Source: Sinorhizobium sp. 8-89 (lineage in GTDB: Bacteria; Pseudomonadota; Alphaproteobacteria; Rhizobiales; Rhizobiaceae). From it: 64,000 nucleotides of DNA. This document shows, one piece after another, positions 26,915-37,837 of the stretch (the first letter of the stretch is position 1; each line of letters starts with the position of its first letter). The position numbers were made by a program, and so were the translations under genes. The stretch covers positions 584,200 to 648,199 of the forward strand of contig NZ_JASKLR010000001.1 in the NCBI RefSeq assembly GCF_030124325.1. Reading direction: 5' to 3'. The notes beneath the pieces are model-generated. The model was not told the origin of the DNA, ran no database searches, and saw only the letters and a program-made list of their open reading frames with translations.

Positions 26915-27694
26915 ATGTGCGGACGTTTTGCGCTCACGGCGACGCCGGAAGAATTGTTGGAGCTGTTTGGTCTGCTGGAGGCGGAAGACTTTCCGGCGCG
27001 CTACAACATCGCGCCGACGCAGCCGATCATCGTGGTCGTTGGCTCGGATCGGGCGAAACCTGGCAGCAACCTGCCGGAACGCAAGGCGCTGCTCGTCCGC
27101 TGGGGCTTCACGCCCGGTTGGGTGAAGGATCCACGCAAGTTCCCGTTGCTCATCAACGCCCGTTCGGAATCGGCGGTCGGAAAGGCAGCCTTTCGCGCAG
27201 CGATGCGACATCGCCGCATTCTGGTGCCGGCCTCGGGCTTCTATGAGTGGCACCGCCCGGCAAAGGGCAGTGGCGACGCTTCGCAGGCCTACTGGGTCCG
27301 CCCGAAGCGGGGCGGGATCGTCGCCTTTGCAGGCCTCATGGAGACCTGGTCTTCAGCCGACGGCTCGGAGGTCGACACCGCAGCGATCCTCACCACCGGC
27401 GCAAACACGGTGATCCGGCATATCCATGATCGCATGCCGGTCGTGATCCAGCCGGAAGACTTTGCCCGCTGGCTGGACTGCAGAACCCAGGAGCCGCGCG
27501 AAGTCGCCGATCTCATGACGCCGGTCCCGGACGACTATTTCGAGGCGATCCCCGTGTCGGACAAGGTCAACAAGGTCACCAATACCGGACCCGAGCTTCA
27601 GGATGAGGTCGTTCCTGCAAAGTCGCCGGAAACGGCGCGCCGGAAACGCGCTGACGACCGTAACGACGACAACGAGCAGATGTCCTTGTTCTAG
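26915..27694 (+). CDS. SRAP/YedK-family abasic-site DNA-protein crosslink protein
   Basis: The 259-aa protein begins MCGRFALTATPEELLELF. In this family the initiator Met is removed and Cys2 forms a thiazolidine bond with abasic sites in single-stranded DNA, so the start at 26915 is fixed by chemistry. Other signatures are ARYNIAPTQPI, NARSESAVGKAAFR, CLVPASGFYEWHR-like ILVPASGFYEWHR and IHDRMPVVI. It shields abasic sites during replication. The C-terminal tail is charged. It is divergent from a Nudix gene, which could link the two to DNA or nucleotide maintenance, though this is inference. Confidence 0.92.
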   Translation: MCGRFALTATPEELLELFGLLEAEDFPARYNIAPTQPIIVVVGSDRAKPGSNLPERKALLVRWGFTPGWVKDPRKFPLLINARSESAVGKAAFRAAMRHRRILVPASGFYEWHRPAKGSGDASQAYWVRPKRGGIVAFAGLMETWSSADGSEVDTAAILTTGANTVIRHIHDRMPVVIQPEDFARWLDCRTQEPREVADLMTPVPDDYFEAIPVSDKVNKVTNTGPELQDEVVPAKSPETARRKRADDRNDDNEQMSLF

Positions 27695-27717
27695 CGGGGT
27701 GCCCCTTGGTGGGGTCT

Positions 27718-27818
27718 ACTTGCATGGTCCCCTAAATCGTAGCCGATTTGAAGAACATGCAGCAATTCAAAGCGCTGCAGCGTCTTTTGCGCGTCTGACG
27801 GGACGCGCGGCGCTGTAG
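27718..27818 (+). repeat. RIME1-type mosaic palindromic repeat, copy C
   Basis: A full copy with a somewhat reduced left palindrome (CCTAAATCGTAGCCGATTT), then CAATTCAAAGCGCTGCAGCG and a right palindrome GCGCGTCTGACGGGACGCGC ending GCTGTAG. It ends at 27818, two bases before the stop codon of the 53-aa minus-strand ORF. Confidence 0.75.
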
Positions 27819-27819
27819 A

Positions 27820-27981
27820 TCACGCCGGGCGTTTGACGAGTTTGCCTGACGGCTTGACCTTGATCTGCAGTGCGGCGGCGAGCACGGCCTTGAGGCCGAG
27901 CGGCCGGTACAGCGCTACCAGATCGGCGGCGGGTGGTTTGGTTTCGGTGGTCTTGGCGGCCTTCACTTCTATTCTCTCCAT
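27820..27981 (-). CDS. Small basic hypothetical protein (53 aa)
   Basis: The ORF encodes MERIEVKAAKTTETKPPAA followed by a compact predicted helix (LVALYRPLGLKAVLAAALQI) and a basic end (KVKPSGKLVKRPA). GGGAAAG lies upstream at good spacing, and a perfect 10-bp inverted repeat lies 24 bp further upstream. It has no cysteine or signal peptide. RIME copy C abuts its stop codon. I do not recognise it; the coding call rests on the ribosome site, the amphipathic pattern and the flanking palindromes. Confidence 0.55.
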   Translation of the reverse strand: MERIEVKAAKTTETKPPAADLVALYRPLGLKAVLAAALQIKVKPSGKLVKRPA

Positions 27982-28382
27982 GGTGCTTTCCCTGACCGGG
28001 AACACTTTGTTTTCCCGTTATGCGCGAAAACAAAGCTCCTCCTTGTTCCTCCGGAAACAGGGATCGGATGCAGGGCCAATCTGCAATCGCGAATCTCCTT
28101 CCCGTTGCGGCGATCCAGATAAGCCAATGATGACAAAACCATGGCCGCTATCATTCGATGATGCCGGTCGTTGCTTGCCCGTGGTTGACCTCTTGACCGG
28201 CGTGATGTGAAGCGCGATAAGTGTCGCCATGAAAACGGTTATCTGCATTATTTGCCGGAAGATTATTCGCTAGCGATCCGCTGGCCTGGCCGTTTTCGTC
28301 TCCTAAAATCCAAGATGACAAACGTGCGGGCCGCCCGGACGCTGTATATTCCGACGGTTGCACGCAGGCTTGGAGATTTGGG
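27982..28382. other. Gene-free region upstream of cysS
   Basis: About 400 bp without a convincing gene. It holds the inverted repeat at 28005-28035, the leader of the 53-aa ORF and the cysS promoter side. A possible -10 box (TATATT at about 28345) lies before the cysS start; no matching -35 is clear. Confidence 0.6.
28005..28035. promoter_or_regulatory. Perfect inverted repeat in the leader of the 53-aa ORF
   Basis: Arms CTTTGTTTTC / GAAAACAAAG (10 bp) flank an 11-nt spacer. It lies 24 bp upstream of the ORF start on the minus strand. The spacing suits either a dimeric repressor site or an mRNA leader hairpin. Confidence 0.5.
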
Positions 28383-29783
28383 ATGGGCGCTATGCCGACT
28401 TTGAAGCTGTACAACACACTGACGCGGGAGAAGGCCGATTTCCGGCCCATCGACCCGGAGAACGTCCGTATGTACGTCTGCGGCCCCACGGTCTACGACT
28501 ATGCCCATATCGGCAACGCGCGTCCGAACATCGTCTTCGACGTTCTCTTTCGATTGCTGCGCCATGTCTACGGCGCGAATCATGTCACCTACGCTCGCAA
28601 CATCACCGACGTGGACGATAAGATCAACGCGCGGGCGCTGCGCGACTATCCGGGGCTGCCGCTGAACGAGGCGATCCGGCGCGTGACCGAGAAAACCGAG
28701 ACGCAGTTTCTCGAAGATGCGAAGGCGCTCGGCTGCCTTGATCCGGACGTGCAGCCGCGCGCCACCGAAAATATCGCCCAGATGATCGAGATCATCGAGA
28801 CGCTGATCGCCAAGGGGCATGCCTACCAGGCCGCCGGCGAAGTGCTGTTCGATACGAAGTCGATGGCCGATTATGGCCAGCTCTCGAAACGCAACCTCGA
28901 CGAACAGCAGGCCGGCGCCCGTGTCGCCGTCGATGCCCACAAGAAAAATCCCGGCGATTTCGTGCTCTGGAAGCTTTCCGAGGACGACGAGCCCGGTTGG
29001 GAGAGCCCTTGGGGACGTGGTCGCCCCGGCTGGCACATCGAATGCTCGGCGATGAGCAGGCGCTATCTCGGCGAAGTGTTCGACATTCACGGCGGCGGAC
29101 TGGATCTGATCTTCCCGCATCATGAAAACGAGATCGCTCGGTCGCGCAGCGCCCACGAGACCGACGTGATGGCGAACGTGTGGATGCACAACGGTTTCCT
29201 GCAGGTCGAAGGCCGGAAGATGTCGAAGTCCGAAGGCAATTTCGTCACCATCTACGAACTCCTCCACACGGAGAAGTTCGGTGGCCGCAAATGGCCGGGC
29301 GAGGTGTTGCGGCTTGCCATGCTGATGACGCACTATCGCGAGCCGATCGACTTCTCCATCAAGCGGCTGGAGGAGGCCGAGCACCTGCTGTCCAAATGGC
29401 CCGTACCCGGGGAGACGGCCGACGAGCCGGATCCCGCGATCGTCGCGGCACTGGCGGATGACCTCAACACCGTCGCGGCAATTCAGGCGTTGCATGCGCT
29501 TGCCCAGAAGGCATCGGTCGATTCGCGCCAGGCCGGCGTTTTCGCCGCAAGTGCAGCTTTGCTTGGCGTCGAGCCGAAGGAGATCGAGCTCGACGAGGCA
29601 GTCGTACACGAGATCGACGCACGGGTGCGTGCCCGTCTCGAACTCATCAAGGAGAAGAACTTTGCCGAAGCGGACAGCATTCGCAACGATCTTCAGGCCC
29701 TGGGCATCCAGCTCAAGGACGGCAAGGACCCGGAAACCGGCGAACGAGTGACGACATGGGAGGTAAAGCGGTCGCAGGCGTGA
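28383..29783 (+). CDS. cysS: Cysteine--tRNA ligase
   Basis: The 466-aa class I synthetase charges tRNA-Cys. Motifs are [17 protein letters not shown] (HIGH signature, residues 32-48), the zinc-ligand cysteine there and in [31 protein letters not shown], and KMSKSEGN at about residue 279. The C-terminal helical anticodon part contains [21 protein letters not shown]-like sequence. The ATG at 28383 and one three codons later are both possible; GGAG precedes the former by about 9 bp. Downstream, after 42 bp, come three tandem GFA genes. Confidence 0.96.
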   Translation: MGAMPTLKLYNTLTREKADFRPIDPENVRMYVCGPTVYDYAHIGNARPNIVFDVLFRLLRHVYGANHVTYARNITDVDDKINARALRDYPGLPLNEAIRRVTEKTETQFLEDAKALGCLDPDVQPRATENIAQMIEIIETLIAKGHAYQAAGEVLFDTKSMADYGQLSKRNLDEQQAGARVAVDAHKKNPGDFVLWKLSEDDEPGWESPWGRGRPGWHIECSAMSRRYLGEVFDIHGGGLDLIFPHHENEIARSRSAHETDVMANVWMHNGFLQVEGRKMSKSEGNFVTIYELLHTEKFGGRKWPGEVLRLAMLMTHYREPIDFSIKRLEEAEHLLSKWPVPGETADEPDPAIVAALADDLNTVAAIQALHALAQKASVDSRQAGVFAASAALLGVEPKEIELDEAVVHEIDARVRARLELIKEKNFAEADSIRNDLQALGIQLKDGKDPETGERVTTWEVKRSQA

Positions 29784-29825
29784 CCGTTTAAGGCGACAAA
29801 TCACAGCAGAGGAAAGGAGCGTGAC

Positions 29826-30308
29826 ATGACGGACGAGATCCATACTGGCGGGTGCCAATGTGGCGCGATCCGCTTTCGCGTCGAGGGAACGCTCGGCGAC
29901 GCCTCCGTTTGCCATTGTCGAATGTGCCAGAAGGCGAGCGGGAACTTCTATCTGCCGCTCGTTTCCGTGCGCGGCGCAACGATCACCTGGACGCGCGGCG
30001 AGCGCCGGCGCTTTCAGTCGTCGAACGCCGTCTGGCGCGGTTTCTGCGGTGATTGCGGCACACCGCTGACCTACGAGGCGCCGGATGGCATGGCGCTGGC
30101 AATCGCAGCCTTCGACAAGCCCCAAGGTATCATGCCGACGGTCCAGTGGGGTATCGAGGCGAAGCTGCCCTATGTCGACCATGTGCCCGACCTTCCGGGC
30201 GAAGAGACCATGACGGATGTGGCGGCGGGCTCGTTCCTCGCCGATCTCGTTTCCTATCAACACCCCGATCACGACACCGAAATCTGGCCACCGGAGGCAA
30301 AGCGATGA
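29826..30308 (+). CDS. GFA (glutathione-dependent formaldehyde-activating/CENP-V) family protein 1
   Basis: The 160-aa zinc protein has the GFA fold with cysteine clusters TGGCQCGAIRF, VCHCRMCQKASG and GFCGDCGTPLTYE. GFA enzymes speed glutathione adduct formation with formaldehyde; many relatives have unknown substrates. AAAGGAGCG precedes the ATG. It is the first of three adjacent paralogues and overlaps the next by 4 bp (ATGA). All cysteines are intact, so it is not a decayed copy. Confidence 0.88.
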   Translation: MTDEIHTGGCQCGAIRFRVEGTLGDASVCHCRMCQKASGNFYLPLVSVRGATITWTRGERRRFQSSNAVWRGFCGDCGTPLTYEAPDGMALAIAAFDKPQGIMPTVQWGIEAKLPYVDHVPDLPGEETMTDVAAGSFLADLVSYQHPDHDTEIWPPEAKR

Positions 30309-30780
30309 CCGATGCTGTACGAACAGGAGGATGCCAGTGCGGAGCCGTGCGCTTCCGCATCCACGGAAAGCTCGGACGCCCGTCCATATGCCATTGCCGC
30401 ATGTGCCAGAAGCAGTTCGGGTCGTTCTTTTCGGCGCTCGTCACGGCTCCGAAGGATGGGGTCGAGTGGACGCGCGACGAGCCGAGCTACTTTCAGTCCT
30501 CGGTCAATATCGACCGCGGCTTCTGCCCGAAATGCGGAACGCCGCTGACTTACCGGCATCCGGGCGGACTCGAAATCGCGATCGGCGCCTTCGATGACCG
30601 CTCCGACCTCGCGCCGCAAATCCAGGTCAATTACGCCGCGCGGCTGCCGTGGGTCGAAACGATCTTCGAGCAGCCGGTGCACGACGATCCGGATTATTAT
30701 GCCCGGCAGGAACAGATCATCTCCTTCCAGCACCCCGATCACGAGACGGATCAGTGGCCGGTGTCGGGGGCCTGGTCGTG

Positions 30781-30781
<1 letters not shown>
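30305..30781 (+). CDS. GFA family protein 2
   Basis: The 158-aa paralogue of its neighbours shows TGGCQCGAVRF, ICHCRMCQKQFG and GFCPKCGTPLTYR, and the C-terminal end QHPDHETDQWP shared with copy 1 (QHPDHDTEIWP). It overlaps copy 1 by 4 bp and copy 3 by 1 bp (TGATG). The substrate is not known; formaldehyde or another aldehyde is a family-based guess. Confidence 0.88.
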
Positions 30782-32240
<1,459 letters not shown>

Positions 32241-32311
32241 AGCGGCAGGTGTCCGCGGTTTTCGCCGGCATCCCGCGCTGACCCATTAGCATCGTACGTT
32301 GGAACTGAGCC

Positions 32312-33928
32312 ATGACCAGGGAACGCATCTATCTCTTCGACACTACGCTTCGGGACGGACAGCAGACGCCCGGCATCGATTTCTCCGTCGAGGACAAGAT
32401 TGCGATTGCGACCATGCTCGATGATTTCGGCATGGACTATGTCGAAGGCGGCTATCCGGGTGCCAACCCGACGGACACCGAGTTCTTCAAGCAGACGCGC
32501 ACACAGAAGGCTTCCTTCGTGGCGTTCGGCATGACCAAGCGCGCTGGCGTCTCCGCCTCCAACGATCCGGGCCTGCGCGCGTTGCTCGATGCCAGGAGCG
32601 ATGCGATCTGTCTCGTTGCCAAGAGCTGGGACTATCATGTCGAGGTGGCACTCGGCTGTTCGAATGAGGAGAACCTCGACAACATCCGCGCGTCGGTCGA
32701 GGCGGTTGTCGCCTCCGGTCGCGAGGCCATGGTCGATTGCGAGCATTTCTTCGACGGCTACAAGGCAAACCCGGGCTATGCACTTGCCTGTGCGCGAACG
32801 GCACTTGAGGCAGGAGCACGTTGGGTCGTGCTGTGCGACACCAACGGCGGCACGCAACCGCCGGAGGTGCGCGAAATCGTTGCCGCCGTGATCGCCGGAG
32901 GCGTCCCCGGCGCCAACCTCGGCATTCACGCCCATAATGACACCGGCCAGGCCGTGGCGAATTCGCTTGCCGCCGTCGAGGCCGGCGTGCGCCAGATCCA
33001 GGGAACGCTGAACGGCATCGGCGAACGCTGCGGCAATGCCAATCTAGTGACGCTGATCGCGACTCTGGCGCTGAAGGAAGCCTATTCCAGCCGCTTCGAA
33101 ACCGGAGCGGATTCCGAGAAACTGCAGGAACTGACTACGCTTGCGCATGCGTTCGACGAGCTTCTGAACCGCTCGCCGGATCCGCAGGCGCCCTATGTCG
33201 GCGCGTCCGCCTTTGCCACCAAGGCCGGGATCCATGCGTCGGCGCTGTTGAAGGACCCGAGAACCTACGAGCATGTCGCGCCCGAAAGCGTCGGCAATCT
33301 GCGCAGGGTCATGGTCTCGGACCAGGGCGGCAAGGCCAATTTCATAAATGCGCTCAAGCGGCGCGGCATCAGCGTCGCCAAGGACGACCCGAGGCTCGAC
33401 AAGTTGATCGCCCTCGTCAAGGAGCGCGAAGCCACGGGCTACGCTTACGAGGGTGCGGATGCGAGTTTTGCCCTGCTCGCGAGTCGCACGCTTGGAACCG
33501 TCCCCGATTTCTTCCACGTCGAGAGCTTCCGCGTGATGGTCGAGCGGCGCTTCGATGCGAACGGGAACTTGAAGACGGTCTCGGAGGCCGTGGTGAAAGT
33601 CGTCGTCGACGGGGAAGTCATGATGTCCGTTGCCGAAGGCCATGGCCCGGTCAACGCGCTCGACCTTGCCTTGCGCAAGGACCTCGGCAAATACCAGTCG
33701 GAAATCGTCGATCTCGAGCTTGCAGACTACAAGGTGCGTATCCTCAATGGCGGTACCGAGGCGATCACGCGCGTGCTGATCGAATCGACTGATCGCACCG
33801 GCGCGCGCTGGTGGACGGTTGGTGTTTCCGACAACATCATCGATGCGTCCTTCCAGGCTCTCATGGACAGTATCGTCTACAAGCTCCTCAAGAACCGCGA
33901 TCAGATCGGATTGATAGCGGCCGAATGA
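32312..33928 (+). CDS. cimA: (R)-citramalate synthase
   Basis: The 538-aa enzyme condenses pyruvate and acetyl-CoA to citramalate, feeding isoleucine synthesis without threonine. The N-terminal TIM barrel starts LFDTTLRDGQQTPGIDFSVEDK (HMGL-like motif), with HAHNDTGQAVANSLAAVEAG (metal-binding His pair). The C-terminal LeuA-dimer regulatory domain has QSEIVDLELADYKVRILNGGTEAITRV. Length and the GGYPGANPTDTEFF stretch fit the citramalate rather than isopropylmalate branch. Separation from LeuA is by sequence recognition, so the activity is probable rather than proven. It is the only gene of its strand block until rarD. Confidence 0.88.
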   Translation: MTRERIYLFDTTLRDGQQTPGIDFSVEDKIAIATMLDDFGMDYVEGGYPGANPTDTEFFKQTRTQKASFVAFGMTKRAGVSASNDPGLRALLDARSDAICLVAKSWDYHVEVALGCSNEENLDNIRASVEAVVASGREAMVDCEHFFDGYKANPGYALACARTALEAGARWVVLCDTNGGTQPPEVREIVAAVIAGGVPGANLGIHAHNDTGQAVANSLAAVEAGVRQIQGTLNGIGERCGNANLVTLIATLALKEAYSSRFETGADSEKLQELTTLAHAFDELLNRSPDPQAPYVGASAFATKAGIHASALLKDPRTYEHVAPESVGNLRRVMVSDQGGKANFINALKRRGISVAKDDPRLDKLIALVKEREATGYAYEGADASFALLASRTLGTVPDFFHVESFRVMVERRFDANGNLKTVSEAVVKVVVDGEVMMSVAEGHGPVNALDLALRKDLGKYQSEIVDLELADYKVRILNGGTEAITRVLIESTDRTGARWWTVGVSDNIIDASFQALMDSIVYKLLKNRDQIGLIAAE

Positions 33929-34022
33929 GGTTCGGGTGCGCTTTGCTTCACCGTTCGATCAGAGAGTTTCACTCTTCGTTCACGGAAATGAATTGGTGCA
34001 TTACCGCTCGTTGGAGTAGGAC

Positions 34023-34044
34023 GCCTCCAATGAGGAGGCATTGG
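34023..34044. other. Overlapping alternative hairpins upstream of rarD
   Basis: GCCTCC-AATGA-GGAGGC and CCAATG-AGGAGG-CATTGG share bases, so only one can form at a time. They lie about 70 bp upstream of the rarD start. This may be chance in GC-rich DNA. Confidence 0.3.
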
Positions 34045-34114
34045 TCCGTTGACCAGGCCGTCGATAAGGACCGGACCGCCAGTTCCGCTGTGTCCGAGAT
34101 GTCAGGAACGAACC

Positions 34115-35053
34115 ATGGCCGAGCCCAACGCGAAGATGCCCGCTGAAAACACTGATTCCGCCAAGGGTTTTGCCTTCGCGCTTTCCGCCTATCTGCTCTG
34201 GGGTTTCCTGCCGTTTTTCATGAAGGCCGTAGCACACATCCCCGCGGCGGAAGTCGTCGCCCACCGCATTGTCTGGTCCGTGCCGCTCGCGGGTCTCGTG
34301 CTGTTGTGGCTCGGTCGCACACACGAGGTGAAGGCGGCGCTCAGGTCCCCGAGCATGCTGAGAATGGCGGCAGTGACCGCTGTGCTCGTTACGATCAACT
34401 GGGGCATCTATGTCTGGGCGATCGGTGCCGGCCGCGCCATCGAGACGGCGCTCGGCTATTATATCAATCCGCTATTTTCGATCTTTCTCGGAGCCGTTCT
34501 GCTCAAGGAAAGGCCGAACACGGCGCAGATGGTGGCGATCGCCTTGGCCGCGATCGCCGTCGCTGTGCTCGCGTTCGATGCCGGCGGCCTGCCATGGGTC
34601 TCGATCGGGCTCTGCATCTCCTGGGGCTTCTACGCGTTCTTCCGCAAGACGCTGCCGATCGGGCCGAACCAGGGCTTCTTCCTCGAGGTGCTGCTGCTCA
34701 GCATCCCATCGATCGGCTACATCATCTGGCTTGAAGCCACCGGCCAGGGTCATTTCGGAGACACCGGTGTCGCCGATGTCCTATGGCTGCTCTCCTGCGG
34801 CATCGTCACGGCCGTGCCGTTGATGATCTATGCCAACGGCGCGAAGCTGTTGCGGCTCTCGACCATCGGCATCATGCAGTACATCGCTCCGACGATGATC
34901 TTCGTGATTGCGGTTTTCGTCTTTCACGAACCCTTCGGGACAGCGAAACTCATCGCCTTTGCATTGATCTGGGCCGCGCTCGTCGTCTACTCGAGCGCGA
35001 TGCTCGTCGAAAGTAGAGCTCGCCGCGCCGCGCCGCCCGCTCCCGCTGAGTAG
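34115..35053 (+). CDS. rarD: RarD-like EamA-family permease
   Basis: The 312-aa inner-membrane protein has about ten helices in two EamA halves. The RarD signature is seen in KGFAFALSAYLLWGFLPFFMKAV, INWGIYVWAIGAGRAIETALGYYINPLF and LFAPT-like QYIAPTMIFVIAVFVFHEPF. RarD gives chloramphenicol resistance phenotypes in some bacteria; the natural substrate is unknown. ATG 34115 follows AGGAACGAACC. The gene is alone, 84 bp before a convergent LOG gene. Confidence 0.9.
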   Translation: MAEPNAKMPAENTDSAKGFAFALSAYLLWGFLPFFMKAVAHIPAAEVVAHRIVWSVPLAGLVLLWLGRTHEVKAALRSPSMLRMAAVTAVLVTINWGIYVWAIGAGRAIETALGYYINPLFSIFLGAVLLKERPNTAQMVAIALAAIAVAVLAFDAGGLPWVSIGLCISWGFYAFFRKTLPIGPNQGFFLEVLLLSIPSIGYIIWLEATGQGHFGDTGVADVLWLLSCGIVTAVPLMIYANGAKLLRLSTIGIMQYIAPTMIFVIAVFVFHEPFGTAKLIAFALIWAALVVYSSAMLVESRARRAAPPAPAE

Positions 35054-35137
35054 ATCCATCACGGAGCGCGTCTCAGACGCGGAAGCCATAGAGGCGCTGT
35101 CTAGCCCTTTGAAATTACGCGATTTCCCGGAATTTCT

Positions 35138-35770
35138 TTAAAGCCTGGAAATGATATCTGCCTCGCCGCCGCGCCCCTTGGCGCCGGCTGACGCGAGGAT
35201 CGCAGGGACGATGCCTTCGGCGCTGTCGATCACCAACGGCTGGACGAGGTGGGCCGTGTGGACGAAGCCCTGATCGCGCATATGCTGGAACAGTTCCAGC
35301 ATCGGGTTCCAGAAGCCGTTGATGTTACCGAAGATCATCGGTTTCCTGTGGCGACCGAGCTGCGCCCAGGTCATGATCTCGACGATTTCCTCAAGCGTGC
35401 CGATACCGCCAGGAAGCGCGACGAACGCGTCGGCACGCTCGAACATCTTGTGCTTGCGCTCATGCATGTCGGCAGTGACGACAAGCTCGCTGAGCTGCCC
35501 CAGTGAATGGCGCGTCGCTTCCTTGTCCATGAGGAATTCCGGGATGATGCCCGTGACCTCGCCACCGGCGGAAAGCACACCGCTTGCCACCGCACCCATG
35601 ATGCCGCGCGTACCACCGCCATAGACGAGGCGCAGACCATGATCGGCGATCGATTTTCCAAGTGCGCGACCGGCCTGTATATGGGCTGCATCTCGTCCAG
35701 GCTGAGAACCGCAATAGACGCAGATCGATCGAATCGGGGCAATTTGCTTGGTCATGGAGCCAAAAGACAT
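35138..35770 (-). CDS. LOG family (TIGR00730) nucleotide phosphoribohydrolase
   Basis: The 210-aa Rossmann-fold protein has the LOG/lysine-decarboxylase-like hallmarks GGGTRGIMG at about residue 50 and PGGIGTLEE at about 120. SICVYCGSQPGRDAAH is the typical opening. Family members release cytokinin-like bases from nucleoside monophosphates, or act as AMP/PPNP-type hydrolases in bacteria, so the substrate is open. Two starts are possible, 35770 and 35755; neither has a strong ribosome site. Convergent with rarD. Confidence 0.85.
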   Translation of the reverse strand: MSFGSMTKQIAPIRSICVYCGSQPGRDAAHIQAGRALGKSIADHGLRLVYGGGTRGIMGAVASGVLSAGGEVTGIIPEFLMDKEATRHSLGQLSELVVTADMHERKHKMFERADAFVALPGGIGTLEEIVEIMTWAQLGRHRKPMIFGNINGFWNPMLELFQHMRDQGFVHTAHLVQPLVIDSAEGIVPAILASAGAKGRGGEADIISRL

Positions 35771-36006
35771 TGCAGCGCAGCATCGGTCAAGAAAAATGAG
35801 GGAAAAAGCTGCGGCAATGAGCCCCGCATAAGATGCGGGAGCTTGTATGAAACTATAGGAAACGTTAGCAATTTCAGTAATACGTTGAAGAATTCGGACG
35901 TGCAGGCCGTTGTTGCGCTATAATGGCGAAAAAGGCCCGCGCCGCAGGGCGATAAAAAAGGGCATGCGCGGGGCGTTGTATTGCTCCGCTCCGTGTGGAG
36001 AGTAGC

Positions 36007-37728
36007 ATGATGAAGAACAAAGCCGGCTGGGTGGCGCTGAGTGTTTTGGCAGCCGCGACCGCATTGATGGTTTTCGTGGTCCAGCCAAATCTGCGTGACG
36101 ACGGCAAGGAACAGACAGCACAGCCAACCGCCAGTGGCGGTCAACCGGCCGAGACCAAGCCATCGGCCAAGGTCGAAACCACCCCGGCCGCGCCGGAAGG
36201 ACAGGCGGCGGCGAATGTCGCGGGCAACAAGGCTGCCGATGCGTCCGATCCGGCGAACTGGACTGTCCCGGGCTTCGACATTCTTCGCGTCGAACCCGAT
36301 GGGTCGACCGTCGTTGCGGGACGTGCCCAACCCGGGACCAAACTCGAAATTCTCAACGGCAATACGGTTATCGGCACGACCGACGTCGGCGCCGCCGGGG
36401 ACTTCGCTGCCGTCTTCGACAAGCCGCTTGTTGCCGGCGACCACCAGCTGACCCTGCGCAGCGTCGGTGCAGGCGGCGCGACCAAGACGTCCGAGGAAGT
36501 GGCGACAGTGTCCGTACCGAAGGACGCAAGCGGCCAGTTGCTGGCGATGGTATCCAAACCTGGTGAAGCGAGCCGCCTGATCACGACGCCGAAGATCGAT
36601 GCAAAGCCGGCGGAGGTCGCCGTTCAGTCGAATGCGCAGCAAACGGACAAGCCTGCAGGCACGCTCGGGACGCCGGCCAAACCCGGTAGCGTTGCGGGTC
36701 TTCAGGTCACCGCTGTCGAGATTGAGGGCGGAACGATGTTTGTTGCCGGCAACGCCAAGCCCGGCGCGTTGGTGCGCATTTATGCCGATGACAAGTTCGT
36801 CGGCGAGATGAAGGCCGACGAGAAGGGTAAATTCGTCGTTGATGGCTCGATCGACCTGGCGGTCGGCAGCCACATCATCCGGGCCGACATGCTGAACGAG
36901 GACGGCGTTAAGGTTGCGATGCGCGCTTCCGTGCCCTTCGACAGGCCGGCGGGGACGCAGGTTTCTGCCGTCGCTGGCCCGCAGGCTGCGGCGGCGAGCG
37001 ACGGGCTCGACCGCTTGAAGGCTGAGGCGGGCAAGGCGCTTGCCTTGCTGAAGGGACTTTTCGCCGATGGCAAACGGCCCACTGCCGAGCAGCTTGCGGC
37101 GGCCCGCTCGGCGACGGAATTCGCCCTGCAGTCGCTCGCGGACTTCAAGCCGGCGGACAATGAGAACCGGGCGCTGGCGACGGCCGCCGCGGAGGCTTCC
37201 AAGGCGGCCGCCGATGCGCTGACGGTACTCAAGTCTTCCCAGCGAGACCCGGCCAGCGTCGCTGCAGCCTTGGCAAAGGTCGAGGGCACGGTCGGCCCCG
37301 CGCTGACGCGGCAGAGTGCTGTTGCCGAGGCGGTTGTCAGGCCTGAGGCCGAGACGGCTACGGACGCCGCCAAGCCGTCGGAGCCGTCGATGGCCGAAGG
37401 TGCCGGCAGCGCTGCGGCAGCGCCCGCGACCGACGAGGCTGCGGCCGCAGCATCCGTCGAGGCGGCTGGGCAACCCACGACGATCGAGCAGGCTCCGCTC
37501 AAGGAGAGCAAGACTTCGGTCATCATCCGCCGCGGCGACACGCTCTGGCAGATTTCTCGCCGGGCCTATGGGGCAGGGGTTCGCTACACGACGATCTATC
37601 TTGCCAATCGGGAGCAGATTGAAAATCCCGACTTGATCCGTCCGGGTCAGGTTTTCGGTGTTCCCGACGAGGCGATGTCCGAGGACGAATCGCGGGAAAT
37701 GCACCGCAAGCATGTGAAGCACGAATAA
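36007..37728 (+). CDS. LysM-domain cell-envelope protein with Ig-like repeats
   Basis: The product is about 573 aa. It has an N-terminal signal anchor (WVALSVLAAATALMVFVVQ) and an Ala/Pro-rich linker. Two similar beta domains follow, one around residues 90-170 (GFDILRVEPDGSTVVAGRAQPGTK) and another at about 235-310 (VEIEGGTMFVAGNAKPGALVRIYAD). A long Ala-rich helical region comes next, and a LysM at about 500-550 (IIRRGDTLWQISRRAYG, YTTIYLANREQI). LysM binds peptidoglycan. ATG 36007 is paired with ATG 36010; GGAGAG lies close upstream. The role is inferred to be envelope or adhesion related. Confidence 0.85.
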   Translation: MMKNKAGWVALSVLAAATALMVFVVQPNLRDDGKEQTAQPTASGGQPAETKPSAKVETTPAAPEGQAAANVAGNKAADASDPANWTVPGFDILRVEPDGSTVVAGRAQPGTKLEILNGNTVIGTTDVGAAGDFAAVFDKPLVAGDHQLTLRSVGAGGATKTSEEVATVSVPKDASGQLLAMVSKPGEASRLITTPKIDAKPAEVAVQSNAQQTDKPAGTLGTPAKPGSVAGLQVTAVEIEGGTMFVAGNAKPGALVRIYADDKFVGEMKADEKGKFVVDGSIDLAVGSHIIRADMLNEDGVKVAMRASVPFDRPAGTQVSAVAGPQAAAASDGLDRLKAEAGKALALLKGLFADGKRPTAEQLAAARSATEFALQSLADFKPADNENRALATAAAEASKAAADALTVLKSSQRDPASVAAALAKVEGTVGPALTRQSAVAEAVVRPEAETATDAAKPSEPSMAEGAGSAAAAPATDEAAAAASVEAAGQPTTIEQAPLKESKTSVIIRRGDTLWQISRRAYGAGVRYTTIYLANREQIENPDLIRPGQVFGVPDEAMSEDESREMHRKHVKHE

Positions 37729-37743
37729 TAGCCTGCCTTTTTG

Positions 37744-37762
37744 GCCGCAATTCCATTGCGGC
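37744..37762 (+). terminator. First hairpin after the LysM gene
   Basis: Arms GCCGCAAT / ATTGCGGC (8 bp, perfect) close a TCC loop 15 bp after the stop. The stem is stable but no T-run follows. Confidence 0.4.
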
Positions 37763-37798
37763 GAGGAGCATGCGAGCCTATCTGATTTGTCAGCAAAC

Positions 37799-37826
37799 GC
37801 GGCGTCTCCAAAAAGGCGCCGCTTTT
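37799..37826 (+). terminator. Terminator hairpin with T-run after the LysM gene
   Basis: GCGGCG / CGCCGC arms around a 12-nt loop are followed by TTTT. This is the better of two terminator candidates downstream of the LysM gene. Confidence 0.5.
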
Positions 37827-37837
37827 CATTGACGATC

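Noticed and set aside
28263-30272. 669-residue open frame on the minus strand over cysS and GFA1
   Set aside because: It is antisense to clearly coding genes, has no ribosome site and no domain; GC-rich third positions open this frame.
34023-34044. Alternative hairpins before rarD as a riboswitch
   Set aside because: Arms are only 6 bp and no conserved ligand-binding sequence is visible.
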